NCBI GenBank assembly: GCA_028554795.2
Contig: CM068830.1
Coordinates: forward strand, 109,877,214 to 109,941,213
DNA: 64,000 nt
Direction: 5' to 3'
Source: Sinohyriopsis cumingii
Lineage: Eukaryota; Mollusca; Bivalvia; Unionida; Unionidae
Shown here: piece by piece, positions 29,136 through 37,940 of the stretch
How positions within the stretch are numbered: the first letter of the stretch is position 1
Layout of the letters: every line of letters starts with the position of its first letter
Notes under the pieces: model-generated
Seen by the model: the letters and a program-made list of their open reading frames with translations, nothing else
Databases searched by the model: none
What the model was told of the DNA's origin: nothing
Made by a program: the position numbers and the translations under genes

Positions 29136-30500
29136 TCACGATCTTACCAGCAGATTGATACTTAATGTTTCTCCGCGGATATCAAGCAAATTTCCGTCTT
29201 GATTCGTTAGTTTGAAATTTATTCTTGATAATAATCGATTGTGGCATCGCAGATAAAACGGATTTACTGGCTCTTTTATTATCAAATAACCCGGAGAGAC
29301 GTTAGGTGAAAACGAATACAAGATAAATCCCTGCTGCGCCTGATTTGACTCTGACGAATCAACATTGTAGCTGCCTTCGACAACATCCGCGTGAAGATAA
29401 ATCGCGATAACTTCTGTTATATTAACGATACCAGGTGAAATATGCCGTCCTTGCCCCACTCCGTCGTTGTTATGCTGCAAAATCGATTCTGCTTGTAATT
29501 TTTTCTTAGTCCACGCATCGTGTAATTTAGTAAATAACTTATCAGTGGTATCAGTGACAAATTTTCTCATTTCATTAACGTTATAACCAGGAAATTTGTA
29601 ACTTAGCAGTGTCCTCTCGGTTAAGTTATGTCTTTGCATGAATGCCGTAATAATATAACCAATACCAAAAACAGCGCTGTTTTGTATATTTTCCGTCGCT
29701 AGGTTGTTAATGAGTTCCATATCAGCGGCTAATTTATTTATTCGCTCTACTGTTATGGTAATTTCGTTACATGAAGTTTGCACGTTAAATATGCACTCCT
29801 GGAAAAAATGATCTAATAATTTTTTTTGTTTCTCGTATTCGTTAATAATTTCACCAAACAATAATTTGATACCATCCTCGAACAAATCCAGCATATACAC
29901 AGAACCTGAAGAAAAATCGAGGCTTTCTTTCATTTTTTCATATTTATCGATGTAGTCCAAGTTGATTCCGTGATAGTTTTTTTCATTGCTGATAAAATCT
30001 TCTTTTTTTGGTTCTGGCGTTATTATCTCCCCGGGTGGAATTTCAGGCCAACCCAATACGGTCCTAATCGACGAATGATAAATATCTACCATGTAAGGTG
30101 ATGATACCTCGATGATCGACGATAGTGTTGGTTCATGTGAGGATATCTTTATTCCTGGAGTAGCATCGCCGGTTATATTTGATATCCTGCTGGTAAATTC
30201 CTTATCCAGCTGCTCAATTTCGTAACTGCCTGTTGGTATACTAACAGTGAACCAATCGGGAGATCCATCGGCGCGTTTTTTATTAGCGATAACAAGTGAA
30301 TTGTTTGACAATAATTTACCAAATGATTTTGATCTGATATTAGGCCAGCTGTTGTAGACACGCAGCTGCGTTAACGCAATTTCTTTGACGCTGATTGGTG
30401 TTGGAAAATTAATGCTAAATTCAGGTTTGGTGGAGCTTAACGATATTAGTGTTGTTGTCGGCGGTGTCGTGTTTGTCACGATCTGAGCTAGTTCGGACAT
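29136..30500 (-). CDS. Penton-like minor capsid protein, family B
   Basis: An intact 454-aa protein. The N-terminal ~190 residues carry the pattern seen in Polinton capsid accessory proteins: a strand ISLSSTKPEFSINFPTPISV, ALTQLRVYNSWPNI, then IPTGSYEIEQLDKEF and a SSPYMVDIYHSSIRTVLGWP strand. A long helical middle (about residues 190-340) and a beta-rich C-terminus follow. I read it as the penton/minor capsid counterpart from this N-terminal beta pattern and its place in the virion block. Sequence similarity to the family A protein at 5,329-6,253 is only general. Its start overlaps the next gene by 80 bases in another frame. Confidence 0.55.
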   Translation of the reverse strand: MSELAQIVTNTTPPTTTLISLSSTKPEFSINFPTPISVKEIALTQLRVYNSWPNIRSKSFGKLLSNNSLVIANKKRADGSPDWFTVSIPTGSYEIEQLDKEFTSRISNITGDATPGIKISSHEPTLSSIIEVSSPYMVDIYHSSIRTVLGWPEIPPGEIITPEPKKEDFISNEKNYHGINLDYIDKYEKMKESLDFSSGSVYMLDLFEDGIKLLFGEIINEYEKQKKLLDHFFQECIFNVQTSCNEITITVERINKLAADMELINNLATENIQNSAVFGIGYIITAFMQRHNLTERTLLSYKFPGYNVNEMRKFVTDTTDKLFTKLHDAWTKKKLQAESILQHNNDGVGQGRHISPGIVNITEVIAIYLHADVVEGSYNVDSSESNQAQQGFILYSFSPNVSPGYLIIKEPVNPFYLRCHNRLLSRINFKLTNQDGNLLDIRGETLSINLLVRS

Positions 30501-30945
30501 TATTAATATTCATTTGTTCAATCTCCGAGTAAATACTGATCATTGCCGAAAATTCTGGATCGGAGATAACGCCATCGTTGAGACTCTCGGAAAGCAGCGA
30601 TGTTAATTTCGAATACGCGTCGTTGACCTTGGATAGTTTATTCTTGTACAACGATAATTTCTCACTCGTGCACGAGGATATCTTTTTCGCTACGATATTG
30701 AGAACACCAGCGATTGTTGTTGTTGACGAGATTATTATCGTTGCTACGATCGGCGCGATTGTTGTTACCGCGGATAAAATTATTACAGCACCAGCGACTA
30801 TCGCGGATACCGTGTACACGGCGACGTCAATGATAACTAATCTACGCTGGTATTTTTTTATTTTTATCTGATACTCGTCTAGTAGTTTTTTTAGCGAATC
30901 CTGCCATGATCGCGCCTGATTGTAACGGTAGTCAGATGCGGTCAT
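30421..30945 (-). CDS. Membrane protein with two helices between coiled coils
   Basis: An intact 174-aa protein. A charged N-terminal helix (SLKKLLDEYQIKIKKYQRR) precedes two adjacent hydrophobic segments (VIIDVAVYTVSAIVAGAVII and IAPIVATIIISSTTTIAGV). A second coiled-coil region (LSLYKNKLSKVNDAYSKLT) and an Asp/Asn-rich tail follow. A hairpin membrane anchor beside the penton-like and fiber-like genes suggests a virion or entry protein, but that is inference. Confidence 0.6.
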   Translation of the reverse strand: MTASDYRYNQARSWQDSLKKLLDEYQIKIKKYQRRLVIIDVAVYTVSAIVAGAVIILSAVTTIAPIVATIIISSTTTIAGVLNIVAKKISSCTSEKLSLYKNKLSKVNDAYSKLTSLLSESLNDGVISDPEFSAMISIYSEIEQMNINNVRTSSDRDKHDTADNNTNIVKLHQT

Positions 30946-30968
30946 TTATTAGTATCTTACGATAACAA

Positions 30969-32309
30969 TTACGGATTCTGCTTATATTCGGATAAAAATT
31001 CGAAAAATATAATATAATACACTGGTCCCATGTTGGTTCTATCTGGTGGTTCTAGCACAAATATGAACTCGTAACCTGCGGTCATAATGTAATTAAAATT
31101 TTCATCGAAAGAAGCGCCACCTGCGGCTTTTATTTTAAATTTTATCGGAGCTTGAAGAAATATTCGATATACTCCAGTAATTGGCGGGGTAAATTTAAAT
31201 ATGTTATTCTCGGGTGTCCATGCGCCCCTTTGTGTATCTACCATAAATGGCACACGGCATTGTAGATTTTTTGTTTCTACCTCCGCTGGTATCGAAATAC
31301 GCGATAATCTTCCAAGATTCAGTGGTGATATTTTTGTGTTGATATCGTTAATTTTTGTAGATGCGTCGAGAAGATCCTCGTTGATTTTTTTTATTTTCTC
31401 CTCTGTCGATTCACGCATCGCGTTAAACCCCTTAGTAAATTCGGGAACAACAAGTTCGCTGAGTTTATTAATTTCCTTGTTGATATCGTCGATTGTTGCT
31501 CTCTGACCCTTCGCGGTATTTATTTTGGTAATTTCCTCGTTGATGGATTTTACTCTCTCGATGAGATCGCTGTGTGATGTTCTGTCGGCTTTTTGAAAAA
31601 TTAATGCGCGTGCCGATTCAATCTCTCTGTTGATTTGGGCGATATCTTCGTTTGTTTTCTCGGTAAGATCGTTATGTGATGTTCTATCGGCTTTTTGAAA
31701 TATTAATGCACGTACCGATTCAATCTCTCTGTTGATTTGGGCGATATCTTCGTTTATTTTCTTTGTTTTCTCGATGAGATCGCTGTGTGTAGTTGAGGAG
31801 GTTTCGATGAATTTTTTTATATCCTCGTCGAGTTTTTTATTGAGATTTTTTGATGTATCGTCTAGTTTTTTAAGATCGTTAGTTAGCTTGGTAAATCTTT
31901 TTATCATTCTGTCCTGAAGATCGTCGTGTAATGCTTTATCGGCCTTTAGAAGTATCGCCGCTGATAGCTCTTTGTCGGATTTTTCTACATCCGCGATATT
32001 AGCCTTTAGTGGCAATACCGCTAATAGATCAGTAATATCAGCTATAGATTTCAACACTAATTCTGATTGACGAGTAAATTGACTGATATGATCATTATAT
32101 TCTTCTCGCTTGATTATATCAGCTATTTTGACATTGCTGGTTTGTAATCGCCCTTCGGTATTTTGAAAAACAGCAACTTCACCAGGATCCACCTCTGACA
32201 GCGATAGAAGATTGTTAATATCGCTCTTGGTTGCGAACTTTGATAGATCGACGTCAGTCACTTCTGCTTTTTCCTTCCTGTAGATAAATCTACCGTAAAT
32301 GTCAACCAT
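30969..32309 (-). CDS. Fiber-like coiled-coil protein with globular C-terminal head
   Basis: About 446 aa from the ATG at 32,309, which overlaps the protease stop by 8 bases; an in-frame ATG at 32,333 lies further inside the protease gene. A long heptad-rich shaft runs from about residue 60 to 310. It includes a directly duplicated ~35-residue block (NEDIAQINREIES-RALIFQ and KADRTSHxDL, twice). A beta-rich C-terminal domain of about 120 residues (GAWTPENNIFKFTPPITGVY) resembles C1q/TNF-like trimeric heads in the phrase F-PP-TGVYRI. By analogy to adenovirus fiber this would be a trimeric receptor-binding spike. Confidence 0.65.
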   Translation of the reverse strand: MVDIYGRFIYRKEKAEVTDVDLSKFATKSDINNLLSLSEVDPGEVAVFQNTEGRLQTSNVKIADIIKREEYNDHISQFTRQSELVLKSIADITDLLAVLPLKANIADVEKSDKELSAAILLKADKALHDDLQDRMIKRFTKLTNDLKKLDDTSKNLNKKLDEDIKKFIETSSTTHSDLIEKTKKINEDIAQINREIESVRALIFQKADRTSHNDLTEKTNEDIAQINREIESARALIFQKADRTSHSDLIERVKSINEEITKINTAKGQRATIDDINKEINKLSELVVPEFTKGFNAMRESTEEKIKKINEDLLDASTKINDINTKISPLNLGRLSRISIPAEVETKNLQCRVPFMVDTQRGAWTPENNIFKFTPPITGVYRIFLQAPIKFKIKAAGGASFDENFNYIMTAGYEFIFVLEPPDRTNMGPVYYIIFFEFLSEYKQNP

Positions 32310-32640
32310 GATATTTATATACGGTATATTCAAATAAAATTTTGTTATAAGGACCGGATGATTTTGAAATTGCTTCGAGGACGTTAATTGACTCTGGGCC
32401 GCATATTGGCGGATCCGCTAATGTCTGCGTTGGAAGTGTCGAATACCAAACCGGAAGTTTCAGCGAAGACACGTAGTTGATAAATTCATTTGGCGGTGCT
32501 AATCCGTACGAATCAAAATAAACGACTTCGCGAGGATTAATCGCGTAGGCAACCCAGTGTGTGCCAGGGCCGGTATTTTTATCGAGATTAATTATTCCTG
32601 TCTCGGTAGAGTTTGGTTTGTCTGGTAGTTGATCTCGCAT
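32302..32640 (-). CDS. Adenain-type maturation protease, family B
   Basis: A cysteine protease of the adenovirus type. The conserved lead MRDQLPDKPNSTETGIINLD is followed by GPGTHWVAYAI (catalytic His), VVYFDSYGLAPP (acidic strand) and PPICGPESINVLEAI (nucleophile Cys and following helix). The motif order and spacing match family A's protease. Counted from this ATG it is only 112 aa, and the start is uncertain because similarity to the family appears to begin a little upstream. It lies between the pX-like and fiber-like genes. Confidence 0.8.
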   Translation of the reverse strand: MRDQLPDKPNSTETGIINLDKNTGPGTHWVAYAINPREVVYFDSYGLAPPNEFINYVSSLKLPVWYSTLPTQTLADPPICGPESINVLEAISKSSGPYNKILFEYTVYKYHG

Positions 32641-32693
32641 AAATACACCTCTGAAAAATTTAATTTTTTTTTTCTTTGCTTCGTTGATTAGAT

Positions 32694-33143
32694 CTAAATT
32701 TGATAGGGACGTGTTAATCTTAGGCCGGATCCGTACAAAGGGGGTCGTCCTAGTCTTAGGCCGGATCCGCGATGATATTTTTTTTTACCGTATCGTCCTC
32801 CTGTAACTTTTTCTATTATTTTTTTAGCCCCGAATCCACCTAAGGCCGATACTGCGCCTGTTATTAACGGAGCTAGTAAAGGAAGAAGAAAAGGAAGAAA
32901 TCCGCCTATTTTGACCATGTCTTTGATTGCGCCTATTGAGAGATTCACATGAACGCCGGAATTCGCTGATTTGGCCTTGGTAAATCGTTCACGTTGACCT
33001 CTAGTTAGTGATAGTTTGTTAGGCCCACCGTGAATCTGATTGTTTTTCAAGGTTAATTTCAAACCGCGTCGCGCTGCTGTTGCTGCTTGGAGCTTTTTTA
33101 TCTGACCCGGGGTCAGAGTTACACTGACGTGCTCGTATGGCAT
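32694..33143 (-). CDS. Polinton small virion protein (pX-like)
   Basis: An intact 149-aa protein. The start has a LTPGQIKKLQAA motif, then GLKLTLKNNQIHGGPNKLSL and a second LTRGQRERFTKA, so the N-terminal half looks like a doubled L-T-x-GQ-x-K-x motif. A hydrophobic Gly/Leu-rich segment (GGFLPFLLPLLAPLITGAV) and a Gly/Arg/Tyr tail with twice-repeated GSGLRL follow. The family is widespread in Polintons. The hydrophobic middle suggests a membrane-active virion component like adenovirus pVI/pX; this is inference. It sits between the protease and major capsid genes. Confidence 0.65.
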   Translation of the reverse strand: MPYEHVSVTLTPGQIKKLQAATAARRGLKLTLKNNQIHGGPNKLSLTRGQRERFTKAKSANSGVHVNLSIGAIKDMVKIGGFLPFLLPLLAPLITGAVSALGGFGAKKIIEKVTGGRYGKKKYHRGSGLRLGRPPLYGSGLRLTRPYQI

Positions 33144-33176
33144 ATTAATAACCGCTTAATCTAAATTTAGAATTTG

Positions 33177-34595
33177 TCACATGTTCTCGACAGGAGCATC
33201 GATGACTCTCATTCTACCACTGATGCCTTCCAGGATCATTGTTCTATCGCTGAGGATCACCGCGATGGCTCTATATAAATTATTTCCTGTGCGAATTCTA
33301 GCTTTGAAATGGATATCAACAACGGATTGCTTTACCAAATCGAGATGCTCCAGGGAAAAGTAATAGATAGGATAGCGAGTATTAAAATCTAGCTGTGATA
33401 TTTGCAATCCGGTATCGATATTTTGATCGCGACCCATAAAACTTAGCAATCGATAATACGCGCGAGCTGTCGAATAATTTTCAAAATTAATTGATATTTC
33501 CTCTGATGGTTCTTGTTGGCCACTTACTCTCAGTGACACGTTTGTTGCGTTGATACTATCGAATATCATATGGCTGTATAATTGATGATATCTTCGCGTG
33601 TGCAAAAAAGCGATAAAGATATGCCTAGGTGCAGAGGTACCTTGCTGCGATGCAATACGCCAAGTAAAATCACCATCAATATCGGTAGTTATAGAATCTG
33701 TTGTTGTTGTTAGCCATGACATGATAGATTTACCGCCTTGGTTCATAAATGACAATAATTTTTCTTCTTCGATTATTGATGGATTTATCGCTGGCATCCA
33801 CAAGGTAAATTTGAGTAATTTTACCTGGCCGGCATTTCCCGCATCGAGAGCATTTATCACGTTAGTAGCGTAATCGATATTACCTTCTCGCCAGATAGCA
33901 TCATCGCTATTTCCTTTTCTAATAAGTGTTATGGTATGTTTCGCTCCGTAAATAATTTTTCTGAAATGCCTGCAAAATCCGAATATATGGGATAACGGAA
34001 TAGCACAAGAGAATCTTCTGTGAAGTCCTTGCAGCATAGATTTTCGCGTGGCAAATCCGAGATTATAATCAGGATAAGGTTTAATGATCATATCTTCGAC
34101 ATCATTATTGGGAACAGCAGGATTGGCGCGATTGTTGGGTTGTCTGATGTCAAACGGCCTACTTTCGGGACGGTCAGAATTATCTTTGGCAAACATCATA
34201 CTAGGACCAGCTGATCTAGTAAAATCATCCGAGTATCTAGCTAGGCCTATTATCGTCGTTGCTAAGTCAACATCATTAGTAATTGACTCAATTTCTCTTC
34301 CATCAATCATGTAAGTGGCGCTCTTGAATAACGCCATAATACCGTTGTTAACAAATCCGACTCTAAAATCTGCTCCATAGAGGGTATTATCTGTTTTAAT
34401 AATTTCCCCGATAACTTCGATATATGCCTCAGATGGAAGAAAATATCTTGTTGTATCGTGAACTTGAATTTCCAAGCGATTAGGTGTATTTGGTTCAACT
34501 GCATCGTACGAGAAATACTGGAAATCTCGCACGGATGTGTCTCTTCCTACGGGCTCGTCCATGTCGAACACTTCATTTGACACTTGTGCGAACAT
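33177..34595 (-). CDS. Major capsid protein (double jelly-roll), family B
   Basis: An intact 472-aa protein. The N-terminal region has DFQYFSYDAVEPN, then LPSEAYIEVIGEI and FVNNGIMALFKSATYMIDGR, the V-N-N-G/F...LF...Y-ID/N signature of Polinton hexon-like proteins. The middle carries ARYSDDFTRSAG and FGFCRHFRKIIYGAKHTI. The second barrel shows LLKFTLWMPAI, APRHIFIAFLHT and INFENYS. Length (450-500) fits. It is flanked by the pX-like and pVI-like genes as in family A and would build the capsid shell. Confidence 0.9.
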   Translation of the reverse strand: MFAQVSNEVFDMDEPVGRDTSVRDFQYFSYDAVEPNTPNRLEIQVHDTTRYFLPSEAYIEVIGEIIKTDNTLYGADFRVGFVNNGIMALFKSATYMIDGREIESITNDVDLATTIIGLARYSDDFTRSAGPSMMFAKDNSDRPESRPFDIRQPNNRANPAVPNNDVEDMIIKPYPDYNLGFATRKSMLQGLHRRFSCAIPLSHIFGFCRHFRKIIYGAKHTITLIRKGNSDDAIWREGNIDYATNVINALDAGNAGQVKLLKFTLWMPAINPSIIEEEKLLSFMNQGGKSIMSWLTTTTDSITTDIDGDFTWRIASQQGTSAPRHIFIAFLHTRRYHQLYSHMIFDSINATNVSLRVSGQQEPSEEISINFENYSTARAYYRLLSFMGRDQNIDTGLQISQLDFNTRYPIYYFSLEHLDLVKQSVVDIHFKARIRTGNNLYRAIAVILSDRTMILEGISGRMRVIDAPVENM

Positions 34596-34610
34596 TTATT
34601 ATTAAGAATA

Positions 34611-35084
34611 TCATCTAAAACGAAGACCACTGCCTGAAATAAAACTTGTATTAGCAACTTCATTTGCGAGATTTGTCTTAGCAACTTCCTGCGCTAAATT
34701 TGTCTTAGCAACTTCCTGTGCAAGATCGTTTATTTTTTTATTTGCCGCGTCGTTTATGACTTTGCTGATTTCGGGTGGCATTTCTCTGGTGATGGGTAAT
34801 TTGACGAATTGTTTTTTGCGCACTAAATTTAATATTTTACTTTTGACAGCATTGAAACCCTTGCTGGCCAAATTACCGATACCAGAAATGGCAGTCTGGC
34901 CGATTTTTCCTATTGCTTTTGACGCGAATTGTTTGATCGTGGGTCCGATTTTAGGTATTACTCGCGTAACGAGACTTCCAATGATATCACCGAATCCATT
35001 GCCGTGGATATATTTGTACACGGGCAATCTAGAGTTTACTATGCGGACCTGTTTGGGTCTGCGCTGATGTTTGTGAACAATCAT
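34611..35084 (-). CDS. pVI-like minor capsid protein, family B
   Basis: An intact 157-aa protein. A basic N-terminus (KHQRRPKQVRIVNSR) precedes a Gly-rich amphipathic section (YKYIHGNGFGDIIGSLVTRV) and helices with IGPTIKQFASKAIGKIG. A C-terminal region holds three near-identical copies of the heptapeptide/decapeptide LAQEVAKTN and ends in SGSGLRFR. The GNGFGD-IG-L-RV-P-IGP-IK pattern corresponds to family A's GHGLGDML...APVLKP, supporting the same pVI-like identity in the same position next to the capsid gene. Confidence 0.65.
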   Translation of the reverse strand: MIVHKHQRRPKQVRIVNSRLPVYKYIHGNGFGDIIGSLVTRVIPKIGPTIKQFASKAIGKIGQTAISGIGNLASKGFNAVKSKILNLVRKKQFVKLPITREMPPEISKVINDAANKKINDLAQEVAKTNLAQEVAKTNLANEVANTSFISGSGLRFR

Positions 35085-35104
35085 GTTATTTCAATTGTGT
35101 TGTT

Positions 35105-35767
35105 TTAATCGATGAGCTCATCGACAAGTTCCTTGTAAATGTGAGAATTAATGATGCCACCGCGGAATAACCGCTGACAAATATCTGAGGCTTCGTTAAT
35201 TACTTCGCGAGAGTTATTTCCGGCTCGTTTTCCTCCGATTAATACCTCGAGGCGAGATACATCGTTGACAACGCTGTCAGGGCAAACGGTATATCCGCTT
35301 CCTGTTTTTGGTTCTGAAAATGACGATGGCGATAACGCTTCCTCGAATACTTCTCCTGACGATGTCCCTGACGACGTTAATGGTGATTCTAAGGGGAGTT
35401 GAAAGGAGGGGGGGGGGAAACCCGGGATTAATATATCACTCTTCCTTGTAGATGATAGACTTTCCCTTAGCTTCGTAAATTTATAATCACCAACATCCGA
35501 TATAAATTTTTCAAAATTTTTATCAGAATAGTCTATTGGTTTTCCTAAAGTGCCAAAATAAATTATCGCCAGCCAATCAACTTCTTCGACTTTATCAGAA
35601 ATAGGTCTTATCAAAAAAAATCTTCTATTTTCAATAGAATCATCTGCAGCCATCTGAACTTTTGAATCATAGTTACTAAGTAAATACAATTTGTTCGTGT
35701 TCAAATAATTATCAGCGGTTACACTAGTATCAAGTTTTATTGGATGAAGTTCATATTCTTCCTTCAT
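35105..35767 (-). CDS. Family B unknown protein, 220 aa
   Basis: An open frame with a beta/alpha N-terminal half (TADNYLNTNKLYLLSNYDSK, then FFLIRPISDKVEEVDWLAII), a Ser/Pro-rich linker and a helical C-terminal part (VINEASDICQRLFRGG). The frame stays open upstream of this first ATG through a Pro/Gln-rich stretch with repeated QPQEPIVQPQEL phrases (to about 35,990), so the true start is uncertain. I do not recognise a domain. It follows the 242-aa gene in the virion operon-like cluster. Confidence 0.5.
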   Translation of the reverse strand: MKEEYELHPIKLDTSVTADNYLNTNKLYLLSNYDSKVQMAADDSIENRRFFLIRPISDKVEEVDWLAIIYFGTLGKPIDYSDKNFEKFISDVGDYKFTKLRESLSSTRKSDILIPGFPPPSFQLPLESPLTSSGTSSGEVFEEALSPSSFSEPKTGSGYTVCPDSVVNDVSRLEVLIGGKRAGNNSREVINEASDICQRLFRGGIINSHIYKELVDELID

Positions 35768-35991
35768 CCTTATATCTTCGGAAAGTTGTGCCTTAGGTTG
35801 TGCTGGTTTAACTATCGGTGCCTGTGGTTGAATATCTTCTTTTTTCCTTCTTGATTTTATCTCTTTTTTCTGAGGTGGAATTTTTTCTTTTGGTCTAGCT
35901 CCTAATTCCTGTGGTTGAACTATCAGTTCCTGTGGTTGAACTATCGGTTCCTGTGGTTGAATATCCTCTTCCTGTGGTATTACTTTTCTCC

Positions 35992-36720
35992 TTACTTTTT
36001 AGCTTTTTCTTCCTTCTTCTGTTGTTTTATATCTTCCGCTAGTTGCTTATTATGTTTATATCTACAATCTAAAAATCTTCTAAAAAATGGATCCCTTTCA
36101 CTCGCATGTGTTTTTTCCGCATAAACTTTATATAACATGCTATACCAACTATTACGTTTTTTATATTTTTCCTTTCCTATTTCAGTCAAATATTCATTTC
36201 GAATATTAAACATATCTTCCGCAAATTGACCAATTCGATCTATGGAATACAGTGTCGAGAGCGGTCGTGATATTATTTCCCATCCCCCATCGGTGAAATT
36301 TTCTCTTAAATTCTCGATATTAAACTTCCCTTTTTTTACTCCCGGTTTTCCTACTTTAGGTTTTCCATTACTTGCTCCAGAATCAATTGCAGGTTGTTGC
36401 TCTTGTGCTGCTGCTGCTATTGCTAATCGATCGGGTAATGTTCGTGATTGTTCCTCAATACCTTTCAACATGGGAAAAATTCCCCTTTTCCTAGTATCCG
36501 GATCTTTTTCGTCACCAAATACAACTTGCTCGATTGTTCCGGTAACTGGCTTCAACCATTTCAATGATTCCTCGGCAATTCCATGTTGTACATCTTCGTA
36601 ACCACGAACATTTCTCTTGAATAATTGTTTTGTCGGGATAAGCTTCTTTAATGCCGCTAATTGTTCTCGCGCTAATTTGGCAGAATGAGGCTCTCCAACT
36701 CTACTAGCTTTCCGACTCAT
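35992..36720 (-). CDS. Family B unknown protein, 242 aa
   Basis: An open frame whose ATG is about 46 bases inside the right terminal repeat edge, so it is the first gene of the virion block. The N-terminus is basic and helical (AKLAREQLAALKKLIPTKQL). A Pro/Gly/Lys linker (KPKVGKPGVKKGK) leads to FNIENLRENFTDGGWEIISR and LSTLYSIDRIGQF. The end is a Lys/Glu/Gln coiled coil. I do not recognise it. A role at the head of the virion cluster, perhaps in core or scaffold, is only suggested by position. Confidence 0.5.
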   Translation of the reverse strand: MSRKASRVGEPHSAKLAREQLAALKKLIPTKQLFKRNVRGYEDVQHGIAEESLKWLKPVTGTIEQVVFGDEKDPDTRKRGIFPMLKGIEEQSRTLPDRLAIAAAAQEQQPAIDSGASNGKPKVGKPGVKKGKFNIENLRENFTDGGWEIISRPLSTLYSIDRIGQFAEDMFNIRNEYLTEIGKEKYKKRNSWYSMLYKVYAEKTHASERDPFFRRFLDCRYKHNKQLAEDIKQQKKEEKAKK

Positions 36721-36765
36721 ATTATTTTCAACTATATTGTTTTAATGCGAGGTAAAATTAGGATC

Positions 36766-37118
36766 GGCAGCCAAACTTTGCAAACTTCATCGACGGAATA
36801 AATTTCCCCCCCCCCCCCCCAAAATCATTGTTTTTTACTTGTCCAGAATCATTGATTTTGCACACAAAAAATTGCAATCGGTGACGAATTTACGCAAATT
36901 AATTCTCGTAGGAAGGCTTATTTTTGAAATCTGAGGCTTCTACGGAGAAAGTTCTCGTAGGAAGCTTTATTTGGTCTGGAACGTCTGGTCTGTACAACTT
37001 CCCTGCCGAGGATTATTTTTCTATCTCGGAGGTTACAATATTGAGATACCCCCCCCCCTGAAAAATGATGGTTTTTGTCTGAAAATAGCTAAAAAGTCTG
37101 CCCGCCCTCCCTGCTGCT
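36766..37118 (-). repeat. Family B right terminal inverted repeat
   Basis: The complement of 22,295-22,643 with a few differences, mainly in the length of the C-runs (about 36,807-36,820 and 37,050-37,058). It ends GGGCGGGCAG...AGCAGCAG when read inward from the right edge. Confidence 0.9.
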
Positions 37119-37164
37119 CACACACACATGTATGTGCTGTATGTACACGGTATCAATGATATAC
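37119..37164 (+). repeat. Right copy of 46-bp direct repeat flanking family B
   Basis: Matches 22,235-22,280 at 45 of 46 positions by eye, in the same orientation, directly abutting the terminal repeat. Confidence 0.75.
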
Positions 37165-37228
37165 TACGAGATTTACAAAGGTTTCACTGAAAGGAAAAGA
37201 GCCTTGCCGAGTTTCCTTTTAATGAAAA

Positions 37229-37516
37229 ATGTATATTAAAGAGTGGTATGTTATTGGTGCAGGGTACATACTCTACGTATATTTTATTTATATCACATAC
37301 AAAGACACATTTTGCCTTTTGAATGGAGTTGAAACGGACTACAGGCAACTGTATATTGACCAAGTCAATGAACTCCTCACATCCCCGAGTGTGTCCACTA
37401 CTGTGCCTTTCGGGGCTACACATCAATGTATTACAATCAACTTGAACGATATGACAAAACAATGTCAAGCATTCACATCAATAATCTGGACTACAAGTGT
37501 CAGTGTGATAGTATGA
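37229..37516 (+). other. Possible ligand-gated ion channel (Cys-loop receptor) exon or fragment
   Basis: An open stretch whose middle (about 37,325-37,500) encodes DYRQLYIDQVNELLTSPSVS and then VPFGATHQCITINLNDM and FTSIIW. The spacing D-YR-L ... V-FG ... I-xx-ND/DE ... T-(S/N)-xxW is that of the first part of the ligand-binding domain of nicotinic-type receptors. The first ~30 residues are hydrophobic and may be intron read-through. It could be a real exon whose partners lie elsewhere, or a retrocopy fragment. Evidence is pattern only. Confidence 0.28.
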
Positions 37517-37930
37517 TATATATATTCATGATAAAACAAAGTCGCACCCAGATCTACCGATTAAAAGTAGGCGTTAAGTTAAGTTGAAAAAGATAAAAAA
37601 GGGAACTACTCAGAACAACAACCCTAAACCCTCAATGCCGTCGTTTTCATAAGTTTCACAATTCTTCCAGTCTACAGTATAGAAGGAATGAAATGACTTA
37701 TGTAGAAAAGCAATCAAGAACGTAAACGACAGTTAATATTCAGTTTAGCATTAAGAGGTGTCACCACTTATTTCAATCGCAGAGGTCGCTCGTAATTCCC
37801 TCCTTTTTCGGGAGTGCTCCAGAATTAGTAAAGCCATGTATTCTAAAATTTCCGCTAGCGAATAATCTGATAACAACCACATTCACTCATGACTGACAAA
37901 TTGATTCCATAGGGAATAAAGAGATATAGA
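37517..37930. other. Non-coding flank between family B and copy A2
   Basis: AT-rich, no supported ORF. It may include a decayed leader of copy A2. Confidence 0.5.
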
Positions 37931-37940
37931 CATTCTTTGC

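Larger units (their letters stand above)
22295..37118. mobile_element. Family B Polinton, complete with terminal inverted repeats
   Basis: A 14.8-kb element bounded by inverted repeats starting AGCAGCAGGGAGGGCGGGC. Gene order: ATPase(-), zinc ribbon(+), PLA2(+), integrase(+), PolB-helicase(-), Cys-rich(+), HNH(+), unknown(+). The virion block follows, all (-): penton-like, membrane, fiber-like, protease, pX-like, major capsid, pVI-like and two unknown proteins. All of the large genes are open over their length, so it looks whole and young. Neighbouring genes overlap or lie within tens of bases. Base composition and codon use (ATC, ATT, GAT, AAT-rich) differ from family A and from the host exons. 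Confidence 0.93.
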
